Shown here: piece after piece, positions 7,728 to 14,589 of the stretch
Position numbering within the stretch: the stretch's first letter is position 1
Layout: each line of letters starts with the position of its first letter
NCBI GenBank assembly: GCA_964494325.1
Contig: CAZBTJ010000035.1
Span: 1-42,672, forward strand
Source: JAIPFM01 sp964494325
Lineage (GTDB): Bacteria > Planctomycetota > Phycisphaerae > Sedimentisphaerales > Anaerobacaceae
DNA: 42,672 nucleotides
Direction of reading: 5' to 3'
Position numbers and translations under genes: made by a program
Notes under the pieces: model-generated
Told to the model about the DNA's origin: nothing
What the model saw: the letters and a program-made list of their open reading frames with translations, nothing else
The model's database searches: none

Positions 7728-8612
7728 TTAGTAGTCCTTGAATCCCCTCACCCATTCGTGCCAGTCCTCGGGTTTGACGCCCCCGGCCAGGGTCCGGGGC
7801 CCGGCGGTATCGTAGTTGGGGCACCACTTCAAGGTCCAGAGTTCCTTGACTCCGACCTCGCGTACGGACCAGTCCAGGAACAGACTGTTGACACGTCCGT
7901 TGTGCCTGTTCATGCAGTAGGGCAAAGAATGCATAGGACTTGGATTTATCTCCCTAGTTGGGGGCCAAGTACCTGGAGACATGGAATCGAGCAGAATGGG
8001 CACCTTGGACCTGCTGGCAACGTTGAAGACATTCAGGCCACGACCGTCTGGCCGCACCGGGAAAGAACCACCAACGCTTTTCATGCGTGCATCTACCCAA
8101 TAATCCGAAAACGCCCAGAAGTTGAATCCGTAACTGCTGTCAAACGCAGGACCAGGGCTGGTGATTGTCCAGGCCCTGAATGTATTGCCATCCGTACCAA
8201 GCACATCCCAAGTTGCAGGATCTGAAGCAGTCGCCACGCCCGGAAAACCCAGCCTAAATCTACCGTCATTTTGAGGCTTGACAGCCATGGGGCAGAGGGC
8301 CGCACGAGCCATGCGTACGCTCTGGGATACATCAGGAACGTGGGGATCCTGAGAGTGTTTTTTCCCGGGCGACGAGCCGCGTAAAAGCCATATGGCCCTG
8401 TGGCCGCCGTAGGGAAGTCGTCCCTCGCTATCCCCTACGTACATAGACAGCACAGTCCCGAACTGACGCAGATTCGACCGACACATCACCTTGCGGGCCT
8501 GGTTCCGGGCCCCGCGCAAGGCCGGTAACAGGACAGCCAGCAGCAGTGCGATCACCGAGATCACGACCAACAACTCAATGAGCGTAAATGCCTTTGTGGA
8601 TACTTGTCTCAT
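7728..8612 (-). CDS. Prepilin-like DUF1559-type protein with H-X9-D motif
   Basis: This 294-aa protein is exported by the type IV pilin / pseudopilin route. It starts at ATG 8612, preceded by AAGGGGAA. The N-terminus TKAFTLIELLVVISVIALLL is a type III (prepilin) signal with Phe+1 and Glu+5, but with Ala instead of the usual Gly before the cleavage site. The C-terminal part contains HNGRVNSLFLDW, the H-X9-D(G) hallmark of the family that is hugely expanded in Planctomycetota and related phyla. These proteins are thought to be surface or pseudopilus components; their individual roles are unknown. A fragment of a second copy lies just upstream (8712-8830). Confidence 0.9.
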   Translation of the reverse strand: MRQVSTKAFTLIELLVVISVIALLLAVLLPALRGARNQARKVMCRSNLRQFGTVLSMYVGDSEGRLPYGGHRAIWLLRGSSPGKKHSQDPHVPDVSQSVRMARAALCPMAVKPQNDGRFRLGFPGVATASDPATWDVLGTDGNTFRAWTITSPGPAFDSSYGFNFWAFSDYWVDARMKSVGGSFPVRPDGRGLNVFNVASRSKVPILLDSMSPGTWPPTREINPSPMHSLPYCMNRHNGRVNSLFLDWSVREVGVKELWTLKWCPNYDTAGPRTLAGGVKPEDWHEWVRGFKDY

Positions 8613-8711
8613 TGTTGTTCCCCTTGCTTCTGCCCAATAGGTTTCCCTTAGAATCACATATCGCGCATTACAGTCCCTCTCAAGCTCATGCGGCGTCTAA
8701 GCGGGATTATC

Positions 8712-8830
8712 TCAGTAATCCTTAAATCCTCTCATCCATTCCAGCCAATTTCTAGGCTTCACTCCGCCTGCTTTTGTCCAGGGGTTAGCCGTATCAAACC
8801 GAGGACTCTACTTTAGTGTCCAGATTTTTA
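8712..8830 (-). pseudogene. C-terminal fragment of a second DUF1559 protein
   Basis: Translating leftwards gives KIWTLK-stop-SPRFDTANPWTKAGGV...WMRGFKDY-stop, which lines up with the last about 40 residues of the neighbouring gene (LWTLKWCPNYDTAG...WVRGFKDY). A Trp codon has become TAG, and nothing of the preceding domains remains upstream. It is a tandem-duplicate relic. Confidence 0.85.
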
Positions 8831-8938
8831 AGGCCTATACTATGTACGCTATAGAATTGGACTTATTAAGTCAACTCTTTATACTCATTTGTCTAGATTT
8901 TGCACTAGACGGAGAGAGACCTAAAAGGGCCGTGATTC

Positions 8939-9055
8939 TTAGCATGGTGTCTTTAAGGCTGAATACCCGGCGAGAGATAACAGCCTCTCATATTCATTGA
9001 GCCTTTCAACAAGCCCCACAGGAAATATTGATATTGGTTCTGCTGGCATCACCAT
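8939..9055 (-). CDS. Possible 38-aa small protein or N-terminal gene remnant
   Basis: An ATG at 9055 with an AGGAG-like sequence just upstream opens MVMPAEPISIFPVGLVERLN... and stops at 8939. Composition looks protein-like, but no family is recognised and the length is very short. It may be the start of a truncated gene, since a decayed DUF1559 copy lies right after it. Confidence 0.25.
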   Translation of the reverse strand: MVMPAEPISIFPVGLVERLNEYERLLSLAGYSALKTPC

Positions 9056-9127
9056 GCTCCTGGCTTAACATTCCTCCCGATGCAGCAATTGTACTCTTTT
9101 TGGAGGGGGTTTGCAAGAATTGCGGCG

Positions 9128-9215
9128 AGGCGCATCAGTGTGAAGTTTGAAGTTTGAAGGTGGGAAGGGACGGTGAAGGGTGGCGGCCAGGGGCCGGTGG
9201 CGAGGTGCGGTCTCA
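9128..9215. repeat. Modular dispersed repeat block C
   Basis: GTGAAGTTTGAAGTTTGAAGG filler followed by GGCGGCCAGGGGCCGGTGG at 9182-9200, the same GC-rich module seen at 7474 and 7614. It ends eight bases before the stop of the toxin gene. Confidence 0.7.
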
Positions 9216-9222
9216 CACGGGG

Positions 9223-9624
9223 TTATTTCACGATACCAAGGGAGACAACCTTAAGATTCATTCTTACCTCATATATCATGGCTTCTTCCGCTGCATTAAC
9301 TGCTTGAGATATTGCCGGCCAGGCTTTCACTATCTGCCAGGAGAAAGTGTTGTAATCAAGATTGCCCCAGCCCTTTCTCAGGTTCACAAATGGTAGACCG
9401 CAGTCTCGCAAGGCCATTCTCTCAACTTCATTGCTCAGAATATTACTGTCTATGGATACTGCTGCAACGTTAGTGTAAAGTTCTCCAACCTTTTGAATCC
9501 ACTCCGTGTCTGCAGTGCCTAACCCCAGAATGTCACCAATATGAACAATCTCGTTTGCTTTGTCGAATTCATTTAGGAGGCGTGCATACCACTTGCTGAT
9601 GTTTTCATCACAGAGGAAGGTCAT
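9223..9624 (-). CDS. PIN-like (DUF5615-type) toxin
   Basis: I use ATG 9624 (133 aa), which overlaps the stop of the upstream DUF433 gene as ATGA; the longer frame to 9639 has no better start. The N-terminus TFLCDENISKWYARLLNEF matches the 'FLlDENls' start of DUF5615 / Mut7-C-like PIN-fold proteins. It continues with IVHIGDILGLGTADTEWIQK and VAAVSIDSNIL at the positions of the later acidic residues. Such proteins are predicted ribonuclease toxins normally encoded right after a DUF433 antitoxin, exactly as here. The last motif (IDSN) deviates from the common T-x-D-x-DF, so catalytic competence is uncertain. Confidence 0.75.
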   Translation of the reverse strand: MTFLCDENISKWYARLLNEFDKANEIVHIGDILGLGTADTEWIQKVGELYTNVAAVSIDSNILSNEVERMALRDCGLPFVNLRKGWGNLDYNTFSWQIVKAWPAISQAVNAAEEAMIYEVRMNLKVVSLGIVK

Positions 9625-10283
9625 GCAGCAATCCCGCACAGACTCATCTCAAAGGCAACGGCGTTATTGACGTCCTTTTCGCTGATTCCGTACAGGTCTG
9701 CAACCAGCTCCCCCTCCTGGTGGTTCGCTTTATACTGTTGCGCGAGTATGTGCGTGCTGATGCGGGTGCCCTCTACAGTGGGCTTGCCAAAGGTAATTGC
9801 GGGGTCAATGACCACACCTTTGGCTATGTGCCATCTCTCGGCCAGATGGGTGACATGGCTGTAATCGACTCTCTGCAGGTGGCCTCGGATCTGCTTGAAC
9901 AGTTGCTGCTTGGAAATCACCTCTTGAAGCCTGCGATCACCAACCTCGTCCACAAAATCTCGAATAATGGTGCGGCCGTCGGTCAACAAACCGTCATGAC
10001 AGAAGGGGTGGCTTGTATCGAGCTCGTTAGCCAGTTTTTCGTGGGCCTTGCGTACGATCGACATTTTCACACCTGCAGATCGCATATCGCACGCAACCCT
10101 GATGTCTATGAGGTCGTAGAAGCTGATGGCAAAATCTTTACCTACGGGCTCGTAGTCGCTTCGCAGCAGAGAATTCAAGGCAGGTTTGTCTGCGTAGCCC
10201 TTAAACCAAGTTCGAACAGTGGCAGGATGCACTGTCGTCAGTCTCGACGCTTCAGCAATTGTATATATCCCTTGACCGATCAT
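9621..10283 (-). CDS. DUF433-family antitoxin with N-terminal MerR-like HTH
   Basis: This 220-aa protein starts at ATG 10283 after AGGAAAAAGG. Residues about 5-60 (YTIAEASRLTTVHPATVRTWFKGY) look like a MerR/excisionase-type winged helix. Residues about 150-215 are a DUF433 domain (VVIDPAITFGKPTVEGTRIS...EKDVNNAVAFE). DUF433 proteins act as antitoxins to PIN-like toxins and probably autoregulate the operon through their HTH. The middle section is a linker with helical character. Translational coupling to the toxin through the four-base ATGA overlap is the usual arrangement for this module. Confidence 0.85.
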   Translation of the reverse strand: MIGQGIYTIAEASRLTTVHPATVRTWFKGYADKPALNSLLRSDYEPVGKDFAISFYDLIDIRVACDMRSAGVKMSIVRKAHEKLANELDTSHPFCHDGLLTDGRTIIRDFVDEVGDRRLQEVISKQQLFKQIRGHLQRVDYSHVTHLAERWHIAKGVVIDPAITFGKPTVEGTRISTHILAQQYKANHQEGELVADLYGISEKDVNNAVAFEMSLCGIAA

Positions 10284-10298
10284 TGCCTTTTTCCTACC

Positions 10299-10505
10299 TC
10301 ATTCATCTGAATTAACACACCAACCAACCTTGTCACACCTTGCGTGTACTCTCACAGCGTATAAGTTTTCATCGACTAAATCAATACAGATCTTGAGCTT
10401 TCGGTGTTCGCAAAGGACGAAAACGGCCTTACCACACTGATACTGCTGTTTATTACTGGTAATTAGCTTGTTTTTCCTCCGGAGTCCCGAACCCTGAAAA
10501 GGCAA
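10299..10505 (-). CDS. Possible small leader ORF upstream of the toxin-antitoxin pair
   Basis: A frame of up to 68 codons ends 15 bases before the antitoxin start and reads KAVFVLCEHRKLKICIDLVDENLYAVRVHARC..., which has protein-like composition. There is no ATG. A GGAGG lies at about codon 9-10 with only non-standard starts after it. It may be a remnant of an older gene or a leader. I do not recognise it. Confidence 0.25.
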   Translation of the reverse strand: MPFQGSGLRRKNKLITSNKQQYQCGKAVFVLCEHRKLKICIDLVDENLYAVRVHARCDKVGWCVNSDE

Positions 10506-10514
10506 TTAAAACAC

Positions 10515-10553
10515 CCCCTGGACGGTGGGTTGTGGGGACCGCACCGCCAGGGG
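10515..10553. repeat. GC-rich hairpin 1
   Basis: CCCCTGG-A-CGGTG (10515-10527) pairs with CACCG-CCAGGGG (10542-10553), giving 12 pairs with a single bulged A and a 14-base loop. No T-run follows on either strand, so it is not an ordinary terminator. Confidence 0.6.
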
Positions 10554-10600
10554 CACAGAAAAGGCTGGGAATATTTTGGGGAATAATTTCAGGGTATTTT

Positions 10601-10650
10601 GCACAGCCAGCCCCGCCGCCGGTGGCCACCATCGACGGAACTGGCTGTGC
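10601..10650. repeat. GC-rich hairpin 2
   Basis: GCACAGCCAG (10601-10610) pairs perfectly with CTGGCTGTGC (10641-10650). Inside, CCGCCG faces CGACGG (one mismatch) and GGTGGCCACC is a perfect palindrome, so the whole 50 bases can fold into one extended structure. Confidence 0.6.
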
Positions 10651-10839
10651 TGCAGCATTGACTTGGCCGAGCTAAATCAGGGGAAACATTCTTCATGTTA
10701 CTATATCATAAACCACTATTTCCAAACGACGTACAACTCGCCTGTTGGCCTTTTGGCTAACTTTTTTGTGCTGAGTGTCCATCCATTAAAATTGAAATCC
10801 TCGGAGTTCTGTATAGGTAGTTAGTCGCAATTATTAAAG

Positions 10840-10907
10840 TTGGTGTTTCGGACACCGGATACATAATACTGTTTTTGTAAGTTGGGATTCGCAGGTCAGT
10901 GCCTGAC
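10840..10907 (+). promoter_or_regulatory. Putative promoter with operator-like palindromes
   Basis: TTGGTG (10840-10845) and CATAAT (10862-10867) are 16 bases apart. The spacer contains GGTGT-TTCGG-ACACC (10842-10856), and GTCAG-TGC-CTGAC (10895-10907) lies just after the expected start. It would drive the small gene at 10954. This is based on consensus similarity only. Confidence 0.35.
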
Positions 10908-10953
10908 GAGGCTGACTAAACTTATCCTGACAAGATAGAAAGGGATCAGGTTC

Positions 10954-11139
10954 ATGACTACAAAAAACCAATTGGATACATCAAAGTCTACTAGCGACTT
11001 TGAGCTCAGTGTCAAAGAAATAAGGCTGAAGGTGAATGTTATTCCCCGCATAGGTGAGCTGCTTAGAACGGTACTTCTAAAACTGCTGGAAGTAAGGGTA
11101 AAATGGGGGAGATCTCGCAAGGATTCTACAAGAACTTGA
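10954..11139 (+). CDS. Small 61-aa protein of unknown function
   Basis: An ATG preceded by AAGGGATCAGG opens a 61-codon frame rich in Lys, Arg, Leu and Val (FELSVKEIRLKVNVIPRIG, LLKLLEVRVKWGR), predicted basic and partly helical. A promoter-like element lies about 90 bases upstream and a strong terminator begins nine bases after the stop, so the transcript unit looks complete. I recognise no family. The basic C-terminus could bind nucleic acid, but nothing shows this. Confidence 0.45.
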   Translation: MTTKNQLDTSKSTSDFELSVKEIRLKVNVIPRIGELLRTVLLKLLEVRVKWGRSRKDSTRT

Positions 11140-11147
11140 ATAAAGAG

Positions 11148-11186
11148 GCAGGGCGGCAAGATTCGATACCTTGCCGCCCTGCTCTT
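11148..11186. terminator. Bidirectional intrinsic terminator
   Basis: A perfect 13-bp GC-rich stem, GCAGGGCGGCAAG (11148-11160) with CTTGCCGCCCTGC (11170-11182), has a 9-base loop and is followed by TCTTAT on the plus strand and CTCTTTATT on the minus strand. It separates the convergent small gene and the truncated gene at 11203. Confidence 0.8.
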
Positions 11187-11202
11187 ATCGCTTTGCGGCG
11201 GC

Positions 11203-11403
11203 TTACGCCGCGGCTTTGCCCTGGATTTTGTCTACTATGGCTTTGGTTTCTGGGGATTGCTTGCGGTCCATGATGGGGCCCAGCTTTTCCATGTCGACGG
11301 CCCCCGCTGCCACGCCTTTGTCAATGGCTCTGACGATCTCGGTGGTGTGGCGGCGTTCTTTTTTCATGCCTCCGATCAGGCCGCCTACGGTGCCGATGAG
11401 GGA
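11203..11403 (-). pseudogene. 5'-truncated gene cut by repeat block
   Basis: The credible coding part reads SLIGTVGGLIGGMKKERRHT...IVDKIQGKAAA, with a glycine-zipper hydrophobic segment followed by a charged helix. Upstream of about 11404 the frame runs into the repeat module (CCGGCCAGGGTCCGGTGGCGAGACGCCG) and simple repeats, so the original start is lost. The open frame continues artificially to an ATG inside the 97-nt element. An internal ATG at 11367 exists but sits only one base after GGAGG. Function is unknown; the glycine-zipper segment suggests a former membrane or phage-like protein. Confidence 0.5.
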
Positions 11404-11706
11404 TCCGGCCAGGGTCCGGTGGCGAGACGCCGAAGGTAAGTAAATGGGAAAGTAGGTAAGCGGTAAGCGGAGAGCGGAGGGACTGTCATTTAAGTGAGGC
11501 ACGAACGATGACTGTCCCGGCTAAAAGCAGTCGGCTAGAATCGCACGCAAAGGCCGAACGGTTCGAAGCGGGTTGCGGGAAGCGGCGAGACGCCGAAGGT
11601 AAGAAGATCAGAGGGTAAGAAGGTAGGAAGATCAGACGGTGTGACTGTGAGACAGTAGGACGGTGTGAAGTGTGAAAACGAATAACCAATAACTAATAAC
11701 TAATAA
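11404..11706. repeat. Composite repeat block D
   Basis: The order is the GC-rich module (11405-11432), GTAAG/GCGGTAAGCGG filler, the 97-nt element copy 2 (11474-11570), GCGGCGAGACGCCGAAGG (from 11582), GTAAGAAGGTAGGAAG filler, and finally iterated AATAACTAATAACT (about 11680-11715) that runs into the last codons of rsmH. Confidence 0.8.
11474..11570 (+). repeat. 97-nt dispersed REP-like element, copy 2
   Basis: It matches 4361-4457 at 96 of 97 positions and in the same orientation. The same mismatched palindrome (GGGACTGTCAT / ATGACTGTCCC) is kept. The flanks of the two copies are similar in kind but not in sequence, so the 97-nt core is the unit of transposition or duplication. Confidence 0.85.
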
Positions 11707-12783
11707 CTAATAACTAACCTTCGCATAGCGAAACTTCGCTGAGGTGCTTCTTGGATTGGCCATGATCTCTTTGCGTCTCGGTGTGATGGGCTTACCTGCG
11801 ATGAGTTCATACAATCCAGTGGCCTTGCCCTCTCTAAAGGACTGTTTGACCAGGCGGTCTTCCCCACTGTGAAAACTGATGATACCAATACGTCCACCAG
11901 GATTGAGACACAACGGTGCCGTTCGCAGGAGTTGCTTGAGTGAACCCAGTTCATCATTCACCAGAATACGCAAGGCCTGAAAGGTGCGGGCCGCTGGATG
12001 GAGCGTATTAAATCTCTTTTTCTGCTGTTCTTTCCAGCTCTTAAAAGTCCACCGTTTGATGTGAAAGACCAGACGAATGAGTTGGCCGGTCTGTGTGATG
12101 GGCTGGCTGGCACGCTGAGCCACAATGGCCTGGGCAATTTCCTCATGATCCGGTTCATCAGACAGCTCTTTCAAAGCAAAAGAAAGTTCGTCTGCTGAAA
12201 GCTTTTGGAGCAGGTCTATCCCCGTCTCCTTGAGACGTGAATCCATTCGCATATCAAGCGGCCCCTTGTGCTTATAACTGATACCGCGACTGGGATCATC
12301 GACCTGCATACTGGACACGCCAATATCCGCAAAGATGATATCCACGCCAGGCAGGTTCTCTTGATGGAGTATTGAGGCCAAACCGGCATAATTCTTCCGA
12401 TAGACAGTCAAGGGCGATTCAATCTTCCTGAGACGTTCGCGGGTCTTGTCCAGCTCATCACCATCCACGTCTAATCCAATGATCCGGCCAGTCGGGCCCA
12501 GACGCTTAGAAAACTGATAGGCATGACCGCCATAGCCCAATGTACAATCCACCACAACCTCACCCGGCTGAGGACTGAGCATCCCCAGCACCTCCTCCAC
12601 CATAATGGGCACGTGAGTGCTTGCAGGGGTCTTGCCCTTGGCACGCAAATGCTGGTGCAATTCAGGAAAGGTTTCAGGATGCTTTTCCTTGTATTTCTGG
12701 CTATATTTCTTTGGATGAGTCCCTGAGTATCTTGGCCGCCGCTTATGTGGTGTTAAGCCCGAATCTGTCACAATTTGTCCCAT
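11707..12783 (-). CDS. rsmH: 16S rRNA (cytosine-1402-N4)-methyltransferase RsmH
   Basis: This 358-aa SAM-dependent methyltransferase modifies C1402 of 16S rRNA in the ribosomal P-site. Family motifs are clear: HVPIMVEEVLGML, VVDCTLGYGGHAYQFS (SAM-binding), FADIGVSSMQVDDPSRG, KGPLDMRMD, RTFQALRILVNDEL, and GIISFHSGEDRLVKQSF. It carries a basic N-terminal extension of about 55 residues compared with the usual length near 310. It ends RSTSAKFRYAKVSY. The final SY-stop codons are formed by the AATAACT-type repeat that abuts the gene. It is not next to the usual division and cell-wall cluster, so it is detached from dcw. Confidence 0.95.
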   Translation of the reverse strand: MGQIVTDSGLTPHKRRPRYSGTHPKKYSQKYKEKHPETFPELHQHLRAKGKTPASTHVPIMVEEVLGMLSPQPGEVVVDCTLGYGGHAYQFSKRLGPTGRIIGLDVDGDELDKTRERLRKIESPLTVYRKNYAGLASILHQENLPGVDIIFADIGVSSMQVDDPSRGISYKHKGPLDMRMDSRLKETGIDLLQKLSADELSFALKELSDEPDHEEIAQAIVAQRASQPITQTGQLIRLVFHIKRWTFKSWKEQQKKRFNTLHPAARTFQALRILVNDELGSLKQLLRTAPLCLNPGGRIGIISFHSGEDRLVKQSFREGKATGLYELIAGKPITPRRKEIMANPRSTSAKFRYAKVSY

Positions 12784-12806
12784 CGATAAATATCAATACT
12801 CCGAAG

Positions 12807-12834
12807 ATCATAGGGCCAATTGGTGTTTTTTCAA
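12807..12834 (-). promoter_or_regulatory. Putative rsmH promoter
   Basis: On the minus strand TTGAAA (12834-12829) and TATGAT (12812-12807) are 16 bases apart. Transcription should begin near 12800, leaving a leader of only about 15-20 bases with no obvious Shine-Dalgarno sequence. Confidence 0.5.
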
Positions 12835-12861
12835 GAAGAAACTGTATTCTTATGATATGGC

Positions 12862-12882
12862 AAAAAAAGAGCCCCTCAGCTC
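12862..12882 (-). terminator. Weak terminator downstream of the COG2509 gene
   Basis: On the minus strand GAGC-TGAGGG-GCTC is followed directly by seven T. The stem is short, so efficiency is doubtful. It lies between the COG2509 gene and the rsmH promoter. Confidence 0.4.
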
Positions 12883-12996
12883 AAAGCAAATCGCCTTGAA
12901 GGTGAGGAACTTGCGTTTTTTTGGAACCTAGGCGATCAGCATCGAGCCATACCTCTTGACACTATCAACTTGTTCTTCAATATATACATCACAAGA

Positions 12997-14589
12997 TCAG
13001 AAGAGCCCGATGATGGCTTCTGCCACTTTGATGCCATCAATGGCTGCAGACATAATTCCGCCTGCATACCCCGCACCTTCCCCGGCAGGAAACAAACCTT
13101 GAAAAGCTGGGCTTTGAAATGCTTCATCTCTGAGTATGCGCAAGGGTGATGAACTGCGTGATTCCAATCCCGTCATCACCGCTTCAGGATGGGCAAAGCC
13201 CTGGAGTTTTCTATCCAAGGCGGGAATTGCCTCTCTCAAAGTATCGGCCACAAACTCGGGCAGGCATGCGCGCAAATCACAACATTTAACACCGGGCTGG
13301 TATGAAGGCTCTACAGAACGAATAAATCGAGTCGGCTTTGACGCCAGAAAATCGCCCACGCATTGCACAGGTGCATGATACTGCCCCCCCCCCACCGCAA
13401 ATGCCTTTTCTTCCCACAGTCGCTGAAACGCTACACCTGCCATGGGATCATCCGTTTGAAAATCCTCGGGTGTCACACTGACAACCAGAGCGCTATTGGC
13501 ATTCGGAAGATTGCGTGCATGGTGACTCATCCCATTGGTGACCAGCCGGCCCGCTTCAGACGCAGCCCCAATCACCTGCCCCCCAGGGCACATACAAAAA
13601 CTGTAGGCAGATCGGCCCAGAGAACTGTGATGCACGAGCTTGTAGTCAGCAGCGCCGAGCGAAGGATGCGTGGCATGCTGTCCATATTGTGCCTGATTGA
13701 TCAAGGCCTGGGGATGTTCAATGCGGACGCCCATGGAAAAGGGTTTGGCAATCATAGGCACGCCTTTATCATGCAGCATGGCAAAGGTATCACGTGCACT
13801 GTGGCCCAAGGCCAACACCACTGAAGAGGTGTCAATCTGATCATCGTGATTCACGATGATACCTGCGACCCGATTGTCTTTAATCACAAGGTCTGTCAGT
13901 TGAGTCTCAAATCTCACTTCGCCACCCAACTCAATAATCTTGTTGCGCAGGCGTTTGACCACATTCACCAGATGATCTGTGCCAATATGTGGCTTGGCCT
14001 GAACCAGAATATCTTCGGGCGCCCCTGCCTTGACAAGTTCATTCAACACCTTCCTGGAACGGTTGAGTTTGTCTTTGATCTGGGTGACGAGCTTGCCATC
14101 TGAAAAGGTGCCTGCGCCCCCCTCACCAAATTGCACATTGGAGATTGGGTCCAACTCGCCCTCCTGCCATAATCGATGTACATCATGAATCCGCGCCTTG
14201 ACCTCTTTGCCCCGTTCAATGAGCACAGGTTTGTATCCCAGTTCAGCCAGAATCAGAGCGCAGAATAAGCCACATGGCCCAGATCCCACCACCACAGGGG
14301 CAATCCGGCCCTGTGGGGCGGACTCAGGCATTATATAGGTTGTCGACGGGGCAGGGCCAATCTTCGCATCCTTGGCACAGGCCTTGAGCATCTTAAGTTC
14401 GTCGACCACCTCCACATCGACACTGTAGACAAATACGATGCGAGACCTGCGTCGGGCATCAATGGAGTGTCGAATAATCTGATACTTTATGATGTCCGCC
14501 TTGCCCAGGTGAAGCCTCTTAACTATGGCTCTGTCCAAGGCTTGAGGGCGATGATCAAACGGCAAAGTAAGGTCGTGAACACGAATCAT
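12997..14589 (-). CDS. COG2509-type FAD-dependent dehydrogenase
   Basis: This 530-aa cytoplasmic flavoprotein belongs to the widespread COG2509 family whose physiological substrate is not established. The N-terminal about 90 residues form the family's alpha/beta cap (IRVHDLTLPFDHRPQALDRA). The FAD-binding Rossmann motif is VVVGSGPCGLFCALILAELG followed by LIERG. NVQFGEGGAGTFSDGKLVTQ and LALGHSARDTF are typical family blocks, and the C-terminus GLFPAGEGAGYAGGIMSAAIDG is the second FAD contact. The frame contains a G10 run (13384-13393) coding three glycines, a potential slippage site. It is transcribed leftward ahead of rsmH but separated from it by a terminator and promoter. Confidence 0.92.
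   Translation of the reverse strand: MIRVHDLTLPFDHRPQALDRAIVKRLHLGKADIIKYQIIRHSIDARRRSRIVFVYSVDVEVVDELKMLKACAKDAKIGPAPSTTYIMPESAPQGRIAPVVVGSGPCGLFCALILAELGYKPVLIERGKEVKARIHDVHRLWQEGELDPISNVQFGEGGAGTFSDGKLVTQIKDKLNRSRKVLNELVKAGAPEDILVQAKPHIGTDHLVNVVKRLRNKIIELGGEVRFETQLTDLVIKDNRVAGIIVNHDDQIDTSSVVLALGHSARDTFAMLHDKGVPMIAKPFSMGVRIEHPQALINQAQYGQHATHPSLGAADYKLVHHSSLGRSAYSFCMCPGGQVIGAASEAGRLVTNGMSHHARNLPNANSALVVSVTPEDFQTDDPMAGVAFQRLWEEKAFAVGGGQYHAPVQCVGDFLASKPTRFIRSVEPSYQPGVKCCDLRACLPEFVADTLREAIPALDRKLQGFAHPEAVMTGLESRSSSPLRILRDEAFQSPAFQGLFPAGEGAGYAGGIMSAAIDGIKVAEAIIGLF

Larger units (their letters stand above)
8831..9222. other. Intergenic region with relics and a repeat module
   Basis: The region holds a possible 38-codon minus-strand frame (8939-9055), a short palindrome GACTTATTAAGTC near 8863, and at 9128-9215 simple GAAGTTTGAAG repeats leading into the GGCGGCCAGGGGCCGGTGGCGA module (9182-9203). 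No intact gene is seen. Confidence 0.5.
10506..10953. other. Intergenic region with two long hairpins and a promoter-like site
   Basis: About 450 bases carry no supported gene. It holds two GC-rich hairpins (10515-10553 and 10601-10650), a promoter-like element (10840-10867) and two palindromes near 10842 and 10895, all described separately. Confidence 0.5.

Noticed and set aside
4285..11706. Integron-like cassette array (small genes separated by repeats)
   Set aside because: Genes lie in both orientations, repeats lack attC-like paired core sites, spacing is irregular and no integron integrase is present.
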